From positions 24,669,428-24,733,427 of the forward strand of contig CM041547.1 of NCBI GenBank assembly GCA_023238725.1: a stretch of 64,000 nt of DNA, given 5' to 3'. Each line of letters starts with the position of its first letter. Positions within the stretch are counted from its first letter, which is position 1. Positions 14,046 through 25,703 of this stretch are shown here, piece after piece. A program made the translations under genes and the position numbers. The DNA comes from Scortum barcoo. Lineage: Eukaryota; Chordata; Actinopteri; Centrarchiformes; Terapontidae. Under the pieces are notes generated by a model that did no database searches, had not been told where the DNA came from, and worked only from the letters and a program-made list of their open reading frames with translations.

Positions 14046-15059
14046 AGGTCATTTTTGCTGCCTTGTGGGTCTAAAATGTCCCACCAAGTACAGAAGATCC
14101 TGAAGCATTACTATTATTTTCTAGACCTCGTAAACAGGGTTATAATTACACTTAAATTTAGACTTAAGGTAGATAAATTATTTTAAAGTACAGTCTACAT
14201 AAGGTGGGATGGCATTTTTATATTGAGTAATTCATCTTTCACAGATGTTTCACATGATTCACCAGATGTTGGTATAAGTGGGGACCTGGATTATATTTAT
14301 GAAGTTTGTATTTGTTTGAAAAGGAGACGGGTGGCCTGACAGTATAAAGGCCATGTGTTGGATTTCTGTTTTCATTTCTGAATGAGGAATGATGGAAGTT
14401 CGGCGATGACCCTGTTTTTCATTCTTGTTGAACAGACCTCAGCATGGCTGTAAAAGTGAACAAACCAGGTAGAATCCAAAATAACTTCTTTCGATGCAGC
14501 AGACAGAGCTGATCCGACACCTAAAGTGAGTGTGTAAGCAGTCCATCCATGGAGGTTTGTTTGTTTCACAGAGATCTGGAGATGTACAGAACTTTGTGTG
14601 GATTGGAGGTTTTTTAAGGATTTCTGGAGATGCTTGGAGTTCTCGGTTTCTAGCTTTTTGATAGGTTTCTGTGGGTTGTTTGTGAAGTTTTCTCAATGTT
14701 TCTCTGTCTATCAAGCCATGTTAATGTCAATGACTTTTTTTTTTGGACTGTGGACATTCAGAAGCGTCTTTGAGGAGGATGATGTTTCCAGGATGAGTTG
14801 CAAGGCAACCAGTGGAGACTCCAGGAAGTTAATGGTCTGGCAAGAGGTAGTCCAATACAAAACCCCCTGTAAAACTGTGAATGACTTATTGTTATGTATG
14901 GGCTGTCATTAAGTGTAGGTTATTCTACATTAACTGTAGGTTTGCGGGTGCTTTATTTTAGGTGTCTATGCATTAAACAAACATAACATGTTAATTACTG
15001 AGGTCTGCAGTTGCTGGTAAGTGGATTTGTTACTTATGGACAGAGCCATGCAAGCTCTT

Positions 15060-15190
15060 TCTCACAGTTTCTGGTCATTTGGTTAAGCTTACCATCTGCT
15101 GGCTCCAGCTACATACACCATACTGACATGAGAGAGGTATCAATCCCCAAATGTATCTCTCCATAAGAAAGCAAACAAGGGTATTTGCCA
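15060..15190 (-). repeat. Copy of a dispersed percomorph repeat
   Basis: Contains GCTTACCATCTGCTGGCTCCAGCT-like sequence followed by GACATGAGAGAGGTATCAATC and, in reverse complement, TTTGCTTTCTTATGGAGAG. This matches in order the repeat copies at 37700-37840 and 30870-31000. It is read here in the orientation opposite to the copy at 28152. Confidence 0.6.
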
Positions 15191-15227
15191 TCATTTCTAG
15201 CTATTCCTTTAAGGGGTTTTAAGTAGG

Positions 15228-15520
15228 GTTGCATCTAACATTTATTTTTGTTATATGGTCATTTGATGATTATTTTCTCTACAAACAGATTAATTGTTTG
15301 GTAAGATTTTAGTAAAAAAATATGTGATGACCTCATCAAATGTTTTGATTTGTGCAACCAATAGCTAAATCGTGTGCCAAAAATATCCACTTAAGTATAA
15401 TGCTTTAATGAGTTTTTGCTGCAAAAGTAACTCAGATGATTAAATAATTAAAAAAACTTGCTGACTAGTTTTTATGTCAATTGACTAAGTGATTCATTGA
15501 CTAAAAGTTACAGCCTTAGT
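15228..15520. repeat. Degenerate TAGGGCTGCAAC-type dispersed repeat (hAT-MITE-like)
   Basis: Starts with TAGGGTTGCATCTAACATTT and ends with the rough inverted complement ACTAAAAGTTACAGCCTTAG. In between is the ATTATTTTCTCTACAAACAGATTAATTG core typical of a very common fish repeat whose ends read TAGGGCTGCAACTAAC. The terminal inverted repeats are imperfect, so this is an old copy. Assignment to hAT is from memory of this repeat type. Confidence 0.55.
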
Positions 15521-16499
15521 TTTGTGGATGCCTCTGGGTATTACTGCGGTAGGTGTTTTCAGATGTTTTTGGGTCCTCTCAGTCTCTCTGGAGATCTGTG
15601 GTAGTTTCCGGGGGCTGCGGCTGCCGGCTGGTGTTGGCAGTGACTCTTTTGCTGTCACTTGGCTCCTTATGGTGACAGAGGTTTGGCGTTTTGAAGGTGC
15701 TAATTAATTTTTACAGTCAGGCTTCCAGCTGCAGCTGCTGTAGAGACGTAATTACATTTCCATATCACAATAAAGGTGATGGTTTGCAGACAGAACATTT
15801 GGCCATGCAGAAACATGCCTAATGGAAAGCCAAAACGTCACCTAGAGACTTATTTCATGCTACAATACATTACAATATCACAGCAACAGAGACAGAACAA
15901 TTACTCACAAAAGTCCCTAAAGCATTTCATCAACCTTGACACCCAACGTGGATGGTAAAATAATGTTGTCTAATGTTACCTTGACTCATAGGCCTTTAGT
16001 TAGAACATTTAGTCATACAAGTCAAGTTACCTGGGTGTAAGCTTGCATTGTCCACAATAGTGAATATTTTTTAAATGTTATTATTTTTATTCAGCTGACA
16101 TTGGTCTATGGACTTAATTACTCATTACATATTAACAGTAGTTGCATTTCTCCTCCTTTGATGGATTCTAGCCTTATACCCTGTTGTTAGTTAGGTAACA
16201 GTACTACAAACATAAATACCAAAAATCGGTACACAACATAATACTGGGATACAACAATAATAAAGTCATCATGGAGAAATTGTTTAACACAGCAATCTCA
16301 CTGTCCTATCCAGAAAAAACATTAAAGGGTGTAACCACCAAAAAAATACTTAAAAAAAAAAAGTGTATAGAAGTGAAGCCTGTGGAAATGTGTTTTCACT
16401 GCTTTTTTCTTAGATATCGAAGTTCAACCAGCAATACTGTAATTCAATTACTTTATTTATGCTCCGGCAAAATAATGACTCTCTTTGTTTAAGAGCTAT

Positions 16500-16725
16500 A
16501 GATGACACACAGACACACACACACACGTTTGCCTCCCTCCCTCTCTCTCTTACTCTTGCTCTCCCATTGAAAACCAAGGTCTCTTTATCATTTTCATCCC
16601 ACCCACTTTGTCTTTCTCTATCACACATACACCACACCTCTGTCCCTCTCATGCTCCTACTCTCTCTCTCTCTCTCTCTCTTTCTTTCTCATCCTCTCTC
16701 ACCCTCTCTCTCTCAACCAACCCAT
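16500..16725. repeat. CT-rich low-complexity tract
   Basis: CA repeats (16507-16526) are followed by long CT runs (about 16540-16562 and 16660-16712). Open frames here are Leu/Ser or Arg/Glu low-complexity artefacts. Confidence 0.85.
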
Positions 16726-16734
16726 ATTCAGTGA

Positions 16735-16930
16735 CATCATCTCTTAATTACCCAATCACCAGGAGGCCAATCTGTCACTGTCAAAGTCCTGACCAACCAG
16801 CCGCTGTATATTAATTCCCCCCAGCCAATGGTAGTGCATGCAGCTGTGTTAGTGCAGTATATAAACCAAGCAAGATGTAAGATCAGGGCAGTTGGAGCCT
16901 GTTTGGTAGCAACTATGTCTCTCACAATTC
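16735..16930 (+). promoter_or_regulatory. Promoter-like segment: CCAAT boxes plus TATATAAA
   Basis: Unique sequence carrying TGACATCAT (about 16731-16739), CCAAT boxes at about 16753, 16769 and 16825, and a TATATAAA box at 16858-16865. An ATG follows at 16914, opening a 40-codon frame to 17037 that I do not recognise. Spacing and order resemble a class II core promoter. No downstream splice-compatible coding gene was recognised, so it may drive a non-coding RNA, be a conserved enhancer, or be chance. Confidence 0.3.
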
Positions 16931-17162
16931 AAGGAAAGCACTGTGACTGTTGGAAAAAAGCAAACTCAGACTTCATCAACAGAAAGTTCACAATGTCACA
17001 GAGAAACAGACATCTGAGTGCCGCCCATGACATTTGATTAACGTTTGGTCTCTGGAGAAGGCAGGGCAAGAAGTCGTGACACAGGAGAGAAAGGAAAATA
17101 TTCTCTCTTCTGCTGTAGTAATGACTCCTCAATGACAGAACTTAACCACATGACCCCCTCAT

Positions 17163-17190
17163 CACACACACACACACACACACACACACC
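17163..17190. repeat. (CA)n microsatellite
   Basis: A pure CA tract of about 13 units. Confidence 0.9.
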
Positions 17191-17559
17191 TCAGCAGTCA
17201 ATGCCAAAAACTAACAGGTCACTAACATGCCAGCTGAACTATAAAAAGCAGAATTTGCCCTCCATATACTTACACCAGCTCTGATGAAAGCCAGAGCACC
17301 TGAGAGATGATGAGCTATTTCTTTCTGTTGAGTCAGCACCAAGTCAGAAGCCAGTCATTACAGTCCTCACACTCCTGTCGCTTTATAGGAACATTTATAT
17401 TTTCAGACTGACAAAAAGTACATATAAAGTATAAAAAGTTTTCATGTTTTATTGTTTTGTAACACTTAATCAATAGTAGAGGATAAAACCCCATAATGAT
17501 AAAGAGAGAATAGATTTCTACAAAGTGATCTAAATTTCTTACATATATACAGGGACAGA

Positions 17560-17860
17560 TAAAGTGCTGAAATACTGTACACAAGTAAAAGTACTATTTT
17601 AAATAAGTTTTACTCCAGTAAAAGTGAAAGTCCTTGTGAAAAAAATGTCCTTATATGAAAGTAAAATGACTGTAACACTTTAAAACACAGTCATAATACA
17701 ACAATACATTTACTACATTTGTAGCTTCCTCAAACTAATGCTGTAACTTGTCACAATATACAGTATAATCAACACATACAAAATACCTAGTGGTACCCAC
17801 TGGTTGCTAATTTAATAAGTAAAGTATCTATGGGAACATCTAGAGGAAAGTAAAAATGAA
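17560..17860. repeat. Copy of the 'AAGTAAAAGT' dispersed fish repeat
   Basis: ACACAAGTAAAAGTACTATTTTA, then TACTCCAGTAAAAGTGAAAGTCC and a closing GTAAAGTATCTATGG follow the layout of an abundant fish repeat built from AAGTAAAAGTAC blocks. Better copies lie at 41393-42165 and 55480-55850. Confidence 0.5.
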
Positions 17861-17869
17861 AAACAGTGC

Positions 17870-19365
17870 TGATAGAGTTGAAAGGATTCATCTGTGTGGC
17901 CTTTCCTTGAGGAAATCTGATTACACAATTCAGAAAGCTCAGATGTTCTTATTATTAAACATGGAAATGCTATATTAGCACAATACATATTTTTAGTGAC
18001 AAAGAAAGGGTTAATTCTGTTCCCCTCACACAGAATTGAGCCAATTAATTAATTTTTTACTTAAATCAGAGTTGATAAGTAAAAAATACATTTCAAATCT
18101 ATGAGTTGAGGAAAAATTTGCTAACCGCTAGGTCAACTGATGCAATGTGAACAGACTTAAGATAATAATGTTAGCATGTTGTATACGTGTGAAAACACAA
18201 CTACAAAATGCATTTGTTCAGTCTATGAGCCTGGTCAGTTCTGTCACAACATGCCATGAAAGAGGGCAAAAGCTTTTATTTTTATTATACTTTGTCCATT
18301 AGTATATTACAGCATATAACAACTGAGAAATATTTTATACCACAATTACTTAAGAGGTAAGATGTCGTTGTTGTTCGGCACTGTTAACCAGTACTGCACT
18401 CCATGCAATATTTTCTCTCCTAGGATGGAAAGTTCTGCCCCTACTCTGCCCTTATGTCTCTGATTGGCATCACTCCCCTCAGCACTACCACTGAATGTTT
18501 CAGTCCTGCTCATGACTCAGGATAGGTGGAATTAGCTGACAGTCTGTCTCACTGTGTGTGTAGAGTGACCACCCAGCGCAGATTGTACTGAATGTCTCAC
18601 TCCGAACCAAAATAAGGCGTCCAAATATACTAAATAGTTTATTTTTTACAGACCAAGCATTTTGCCCATATTTATGACCTGGGTGTTTTAGTCATTAATA
18701 TAAAGAACTTAAACATGAACATGGTCCAAGTAGATTGAATTTGATGTGATCACAACAAGCACTTTTCACACACTTTCTCACAGCTTGCGGCTATGATATC
18801 ACATGTGCAAAACTGGGGCATTTTGTTTTTTCAAACTTAAAACACTTTTAATAGTCACCATATAGGTGACCACATTATGAAAAAAAAATCACACATCATT
18901 TTGCTGTTTTTGGGTGTTTTATCAAATGTTCTACAAAAATATAAACTTTGTTATTACAGTGCCACCTTGAGGTCAGTGGTGGTTCTTTGTGCCTGAGTAG
19001 TGAGTGAGGTGAGTGAGGAAAAACATTACAGCATTGTTGCGTACCATGTACAAAATGACAGTATTAGCATGCATAAGTAGTATGTGTAGAGCCGCTCAAT
19101 GTTCACAAGAAGTAACTATGTTGGTTGATGAAATGATGATACTGATACTAATATGGGACACACTATGTATACTTTAGGGCTAGGACCCACCTCAAGCAAC
19201 GAAGGCAGAGAGGAAATGGAAACAGAGGCAGAGAGCTTATAATATCAGTGATGCATATTTTCTAATTTAATAATGAATAATGTTGTACATCAATACTTCA
19301 ATGCCTGTAGATGACGTATGAGCTTTGGTGAATTAGCCTAATGTGGGTCATCTTTTACATTTCAG
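17870..19365. other. Gene-free interval
   Basis: AT-rich unique DNA without recognisable exons. A GC-richer patch at 18360-18600 has no coding potential that I can support. Confidence 0.5.
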
Positions 19366-19369
19366 ATCT

Positions 19370-20395
19370 CTGTAATTCAGATTCAGATTCAGATTTCCTT
19401 TAATTAGTCCCACAGCGGGGAAATTCACAGCAATAACAGCAGCAAAGACACACAGTGGAAAATAGTCAGTAAGAAATGTAAGACATGGAATAAAATAAAA
19501 TAAAATAAAATGAAATAAAAGGTAAAAATAATCCAGATAAATAATTATAACTATAATTGTAAGTAAACCTGTACATAGTACAGAGGGAGTGTGCCTGAGA
19601 GTATACATATGAGAAATATATATATCTCAGGGAGTGCAAAAAACAGTGAAATAGTGATGAATATGAACAGAAGTGTATTTTGTTGCACAGAGACCAGTTA
19701 TAAGTCACTTTTTTATTGTTTATTGTCTATTATCTATTATGTATTAGCGGGTGTTTTGTTTGTTGTGTAGTCTGACAGCACAGCAGCAGCAGGCAGGAAG
19801 GACCTGCGGTACCTCTCCTTCACACAGCGTGGATGGAGCAGCCGCTCACTGAAGGAGCTGCCCAGAGCTGTCAGAGTGTCCTGTAGAGGGTGGGACGTGT
19901 TGTTTAACAGGGACGACAGCTTAGCCATCATCCTCCCGTTTCCCACCACCTCCACTGAGTCCAGGGGGCATCCCAGGACAGAGCTGGCCCTCCTCACCAG
20001 TCTGTCCATTCTCCTCCTGTCCCTGTCCGTGATGCTGCTGGCCCAGCAGACTATCCCATAAAAGATGGCTGATGCCACCACAGTGTCATAAAAGGTCCTG
20101 AGGAGTGGTCCCTGCACTCCAAAAGACCTCAGCCTCCTGAGCAGGAACAGTCTGGCTGTTGCCCTTCTTGACAAGGGCGTTTGTGTTGTCCGACCGACCA
20201 GTCCAGACTGTCATTTAGGTGAACACCCAGGTACTTGTAGGACTTCACAGTGTCGATGTCCGTTCCCTGGATGCTCACCGGTGCAGGCGGAGAGTGGCTA
20301 CGCCTGCGGAAATCTCCACCACCAGCTCCTTGGTTTTACCTGGCGTTGATCTGGAGGTTGTTCCGCAGGCACTAGTCTGCAAAGTCCTGAATAAT
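19370..20395 (-). mobile_element. L2/CR1-type LINE, 3' part, antisense
   Basis: On the minus strand a 145-codon frame (20174-19737) reads the C-terminal region of a fish LINE reverse transcriptase: RRLRSFGVQGPLLRTFYD, then SAIFYGIVCWASSI, SSVLGCPLD, LTALGSSFSERLLHPRC and ERYRRSFLPAA. Upstream in another frame, 20340-20200 reads back to a TVKSYKYLGVHL-like segment. The element ends at its 3' side with a short (TGAATC)n tail (19372-19394 on the plus strand as ATTCAG units) beside a TTCCCCGCTGTGGG motif, which is a typical LINE tail. It is 5'-truncated and frameshifted. Confidence 0.8.
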
Positions 20396-20860
20396 TGTAA
20401 TATAAATAAAATATTGTAATAATTATAATAATAATATATTGTGATATGAAGCCAATACACTGAATTCTCTGAAATCCCCTTTGTGTTTGAATCTAACTAA
20501 AAGAGGAAATGTAGATAGCACACTTAGAAAAGAAATGGTAGACATATCAGTATTCTTAGTGCCAATCAGCCTGGACGTTTAATGCTGTAGTGACCTTTGA
20601 AAACAAAGGCACAAACAATGACATGTCCACCGTTTTCCTTCACTCTGATCCTTCAACCCTCGAGCTTCCAGTGGTGTTTTCCGCTCTTGAATAGTGCTCT
20701 GTCTGCTGATTGCAGATAGTGAGTTATGTGAGGTTGGCTAAGTACATCGATGTTGTTCTCTCTCTCGAAAGAAGTTGCTGTATGTACATCTTCACAAAGT
20801 GACATCTTCACAAAGTGGGAACCCCAAAGAGCCAGTCTGCCCTCATCTGCTTGTGTCTGT

Positions 20861-22235
20861 CCATCTTCTAACTGCATATCCGCGGTGGTCGCGGGGGAAG
20901 CAGTCTCAGCAGAGAGGCCCAGACAGTCCTCTCCCCAGCCACTTCAACCAGCTCCTCCGGGGAGGATCCCTGAGGCGTTCCCAAGACAGTCGAGAGATAT
21001 AATCCCTCCAGCGTGTCCTGGGTCTGCCCCGGGGTCTCCTCCCAGACGGACATGCCTAAAACACCTCTGCAGGGAGGCGTCCAGGAGGCATCCTTGCGAG
21101 ATGCCCGAACCACCTCAACTGGCTCCTCTCGACGTGGAGGAGCAGTGGCTCTACTTTGAGCCTCTTGCGGATGTCTGACCTCCTCACCCTATCCCTGAGG
21201 CTGAGCCCAGACACCCTTCAAAGAAAACTCATTTCAGCCGCTTGTATACGCAATCTCGTTCTTTCGGTCATTGACCCAAAGCTCATGACCATAGGTCAGG
21301 GTTGGAATGTAGATGGACCAGTAAATCGAGAGCTTTGCCTTCTGGCTCAGCTCCCTCTTCAATACTACGGACTGGACCACTGTCCGCAACACTGCAGATG
21401 CTGCACCAATCCGTCTGTCCATCTCTCGCTCCATTTTTCCCTCACTCGTGAACAAGACCCCGAGATACTTAAACTCCTTCACTTGGGGCAGGAACTCCTC
21501 CCGACTGAGAGCCATGGCCTCGGACTTAGAGGTGCTGATTCCCAGCCGCTTCACGCTCAGCTGCGAACCGTCCCAGTGAGAGCTGGAGGTCACTACTCGA
21601 TGAGGCCAGAAGGACCACATCATCCACAAAAAGCAGCGATGGGATCCTCAGGCCACCGAATCTGACCCCCTCTCCCATCATGCTGCGCCTAGAAATCCTG
21701 TCCATAAATATTATGAACAGGACCGGTGACAAAGGGCAGCCCTGGCAGAGTCCTACTCCCACCGAGGCAGAGTCCGACTTACTGCCGGCAATGCAAGAAC
21801 CAAGCTCACACTCAACGACAATACAGGGATTGAATGGCCTTTAATAAGGAGCCATCCACCCCATATTCTTGGAGTGCCCCCCATAGAGTGCCTCTGGGCA
21901 CACGGTCGTAAGGCCTTCTCCAGATATACAAAACACATGTAGAGACTGGTTGGGCAAACTCCCATGTCCCTTCCAGCACCCTGCCAAGGGTGAAGAGCTG
22001 GTCCACTGTTCCACGGACAGGACGGCCGAAAACCACATTGTTCCTCCTGAATCCAAGGTTCGACTATCGGAATTGGACTCTCCTCTCCAGTACCCTAGCG
22101 TAGACCTTCCCGAAGGGAGAAGCTGAGGAGTGTGATCCCCCTATAGTTGGAACACACCCTCTGTTCCCCCTTTTTGAAAATGGGGACCATCACCCTAGTT
22201 TGCCACTCGAGAGGCACTGCCCCCGATGTCCAGTA
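20861..22235 (-). mobile_element. Rex3 non-LTR retrotransposon, 5'-truncated and frameshifted
   Basis: Minus-strand frames together cover the second half of the Rex3 (RTE-clade) reverse transcriptase. 22160-22060 gives an IFKKG...SNYRGITLLS-like start. 21762-21526 gives QGCPLSPVLFIIFMDRISR and LLFVDDVVLLASSSSDLQ, with the catalytic DD in F-V-D-D. 21629-21234 gives QVKEFKYLGVLFTSEGKMER and IPTLTYGHELWV. 21113-20868 gives the C-terminal ERTVWASLLRLLPPRPPR. The DNA at about 21723-21744 reads CGGTGACAAAGGGCAGCCCT, the sequence long used as the diagnostic Rex3 primer site. At least three frame changes and a 5' truncation near 22235 show that it is inactive. Confidence 0.9.
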
Positions 22236-22239
22236 GATC

Positions 22240-24390
22240 AGTAGATAGAGTTTGTAGATCTGTGTTATATGTTCATAAAATTAAAAATTTTTGAGTTTAC
22301 AAATCTTTTTTTTTCTGTGTTTTTGTGGAAGGTTTTATACTTACGGATTACATAATTACACATGGATTGTCTTTTTCCACAGATAACATTGAAACAAATC
22401 AATTACTAAATGTGTTACTTCCATCCCCACACCTGTATCGTATATAATATAAATACATTTATAGCTCTAATATAAAACAGCTGTATCTGGAATTAGTATG
22501 CTTATTTTCATTTTTGTATACTTGGTGTGTTACTGGAAAGTAAGAATCTAAAAATAGAAATATACAGTGACAGTAACTCACATTGGAGTCACACTGAGCA
22601 ACACCCCAAAAAAACCCTCACACTGCAGTGGAGGGTACTTGTCAGCTCTTGGTGGTTGGGCACCTGCTCTGCCTGTTGGTGGCCGATAACTGTAATTATA
22701 TAAGGTTAAATATAGTGCAGACTGTATATTACCTCACTTAGTTCATCAGCACCAATCTGGTCACTGTCAATCATATATTTTTTTCCTCATATTGTAGCCC
22801 AGTGTAGGGAGGGCTCAAAGGTTCTTTTTTTTATAATGTTGACTGGATTAGCATTATTACAATGAAATCAACATAATATCAAAACTGTATAGGCTAAATG
22901 CATTTGTGCATGTATCAGAGTTCACTGAGATCACTGTTCAGCATCAGAGTCTGTTTGGTTTCTCTTTTAATTTGGTTTCTCTCATTAATTTTTTTAGTCA
23001 GTCCTTAAGTACAGTTTTACGACATTCTCTAAATTCATATCAAGCAATCCAAAACTAGCACAAACACATTAGACTTGGTGCAGAACCGCAACAGGATGAG
23101 TGCATAAGCCATCACTAATGTCATTAGTCTTGTGTGTTGTTAAAATGTCTGCTGTGGAAAATCAGATTCAGTGTGAATCTGTCAGATCTGAGAATGAAAC
23201 AAGAGTTTAGTTAAACTTGTATTTTAATGAGAAATGTGTGACAAGAAACATGCAGTTCCTATTAATGAATGATATTTCAATAAAATTCTATAGCTTGGTC
23301 CCTTATATAGATATAACTCTGAATAATAAATATAATGTATTGTATATTAAAAAATACAGTTATTTATTATAAGTTAATTATGCATTTACATCATAAATGT
23401 AATATATAATATATACATAAATCATATTTTCTCCTCCCTATCCAAACAGCAGCAGTCCTTGTCCATTGCATTCATTCAGGACTGAAGGATGAAATGATTA
23501 TCAAACCATTTTCTACTGAATCTGCTTTTCAATGAAAACCTTCTACCCAATGTGGGGCACAAACCCGCAACCCTAACGATACTGCCTGACAAATAAACCA
23601 CATATTTGGCAGAAAATGTAATCTGCTTGCCTGTTGACAGGCTCATTAGGATTACTAGTTGTTTTTTAAAAAATCACTCTCTTACCACCAGAATATAAAA
23701 TTTGAATGAAACTGCCAGGAATACCTTTTTAAACTCAGATTGATAAGTGACATCAGGAATACAGAACTAAATTTGATTCCTACTTCTAATATTTTCTTAC
23801 TGACTAAATAATTTTATAATATAATATGATAATGTGTCTCCTTCTCAGTCAGAATCACTTGTATTAATGATATTATATATTACAATGATTTTTGTTTTAA
23901 TGCTACATAATTAATCATGATAACAAACAATTTAACCTGCAGAAACTGTTCTTTTCTCCACTGTGAGGTGTACTTATACTCTAAACTCAAAGTTTTATCT
24001 GGTTTCGGGCGTGCTTTGGCATCAGCGATATGAGGGTGAGACAGCCAACTAATCACATTACTCAGGAATAAAACCAGAACGAACCATTGGCTGGAGGAGC
24101 TCCTGACTTCACTGGGTTTCTACCAGTAACATCCCTGACCACACCCACAGCTCTGTTTTCCTGATCCAGTTCATTAATATTCATTAGGGTCGTGGATTTG
24201 AATCCTGATTGGATGATAGACACACAGAGGCCAAACTCATTTTACTTTTGACATTATCTGTTTTTTTATGTTGTTTTTTTTAAACAAAAAAGGTTTTTGA
24301 TCAAGAATAAATTAAAAAACAAAAATAAGAGCAATAAAAAAAGAAATAATGACAAACAAATTCAGGAATAAGAGGACACTGAAAATTCTG
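22240..24390. other. AT-rich DNA downstream of copz2
   Basis: No gene recognised. At 23540-23580 a GGGGCACAAACCCGCAACCCT stretch weakly resembles the reversed B-box of a tRNA-derived SINE. A unique patch at 24000-24235 has inverted CCAAT and TAAT-rich motifs and could be regulatory. Everything else is AT-rich filler. Confidence 0.45.
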
Positions 24391-24396
24391 GACAAA

Positions 24397-25655
24397 TACA
24401 ATTTTATTTTCTCACAAATGGCAGACAACAAAAAGTCCAATAAAAGACAAAATAGCAGTTTGTTTCAACATCCAAATATAAACAAAATAATTTGTTTGTC
24501 TTTGGTGTTTTTCTGTTTTTCAACTAAGAAAATATTTAATATCTATTAGCATCTTAAGCTCTCAGAAAATAGACATTATTCTTTATAACTGTGGTCACAA
24601 AATTCTTAGTATTGCATAATCTTTAAGGTCCCTTTGTTCCTAAAGATGTATTATGTGTACATATATTCATTTTCCTTCATGAGGGAATTCCATTTTAAGA
24701 AAATATGGGTTTTACTGGCAGTGCAACAGTAAAATATTTGCCTCTTACACATAATGCTAACATTTGTTTAGTGTTATAAAGCATGATTACATTCCTTTAC
24801 ACTCCTCAAATAAGCTTAACAAACACATTTACGACGAGCACAATTATAAGTGAGTAATTCAGTGCACAAATGGTGTCAGTGTGTTTGAACTGAACACCAC
24901 CCTAAATGACATGGACAGAAATGAAACCATTGTCTTGCATGTGATCTTCTCCTATTTGGCTTGAATTTGCAGATATTTCCTGCAGAGGTGTTTCTGTGTT
25001 ATTTTGCTCTCATATGAATTTGTAGGTACAGTGTACATGATAATTCACAGATAGTAACAGTTTACATGACGGAGTCTTGGCATTTTCTAAAATGTTGTTA
25101 ACACAATTGTTTCAAAATTATTGGCATTATATCTAATATCTGGGAAAATGATATTTTTTTTATGTATAAAACTGTGTAATTTTAAAATAACAATAATAAT
25201 AATAAAAAACAATCACCAATATACAAAACAAGATCTTACAGTTCTATTCTGTTTTGAGTAAATATAAGTGGAAGATCCTGCTCCACCAAAATAAACAGCT
25301 CATTGGTCGCGGATCAGGCTTCCAGTATTAGTTTGGTACTTCATGTCTTCCACAGAAGCACAGCTGACCTTTAGACTCGAGTCTTCATTTTTCATTTTCT
25401 GGTGTCATTTGGCCTATTAAACAATATAATGGGTAATGGTATGGACTAACATCACTCTCAAACCAAATAAATTAAGTACATGTCACACACAAAGTAACAA
25501 AATGCCATTACATATAGAATAAAATCCTATTAATGGCTAATTAATTGCTACATAAAGCAGCCTATTGGCCAACAGCCTTGCCATAGCCTTCCCTTTAGTC
25601 AGTTGTGATCTCTTCTTTAGAGCTTTCTTGTGAATCTATAATTTTCTGGGCCAAA
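24397..25655 (-). other. copz2: Probable copz2 3' UTR region
   Basis: Sequence directly after the copz2 stop codon (25658-25656) on the minus strand. A reversed polyadenylation signal (TTTATT on the plus strand) lies at about 24404, which would give a 3' UTR of roughly 1.25 kb. The true 3' end cannot be fixed from sequence alone because the region is AT-rich. Confidence 0.3.
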
Positions 25656-25703
25656 TCATTTCAGTATGGACCATTTGATCTGCTCCTTGGCTGACTGCAG
25701 AAC
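25656..25703 (-). CDS. copz2: copz2 coding exon 9 (last)
   Basis: Encodes VLQSAKEQIKWSILK and a TGA stop. This is the conserved C-terminus of zeta-COP (VLQSAKEQIKWSLLK in mammals). The acceptor reads TTTTCTAG before GTTCTG. Phase 0 with exon 8, which lies 3.4 kb upstream. Confidence 0.95.
   Translation of the reverse strand, partial: VLQSAKEQIKWSILK

Noticed and set aside
14440..14480. Mini-exon-like sequence ACAG|ACCTCAGCATGGCTG...CCAG|GTAGAA
   Set aside because: It has plausible splice signals and an ATG, but encodes only about nine residues with no downstream exon that continues a recognisable protein.
19876..21665. Plus-strand open frames opposite the LINE copies (for example 20750-21178, 21156-21665)
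   Set aside because: These are antisense shadows of the L2-like and Rex3 reverse-transcriptase frames on the minus strand.
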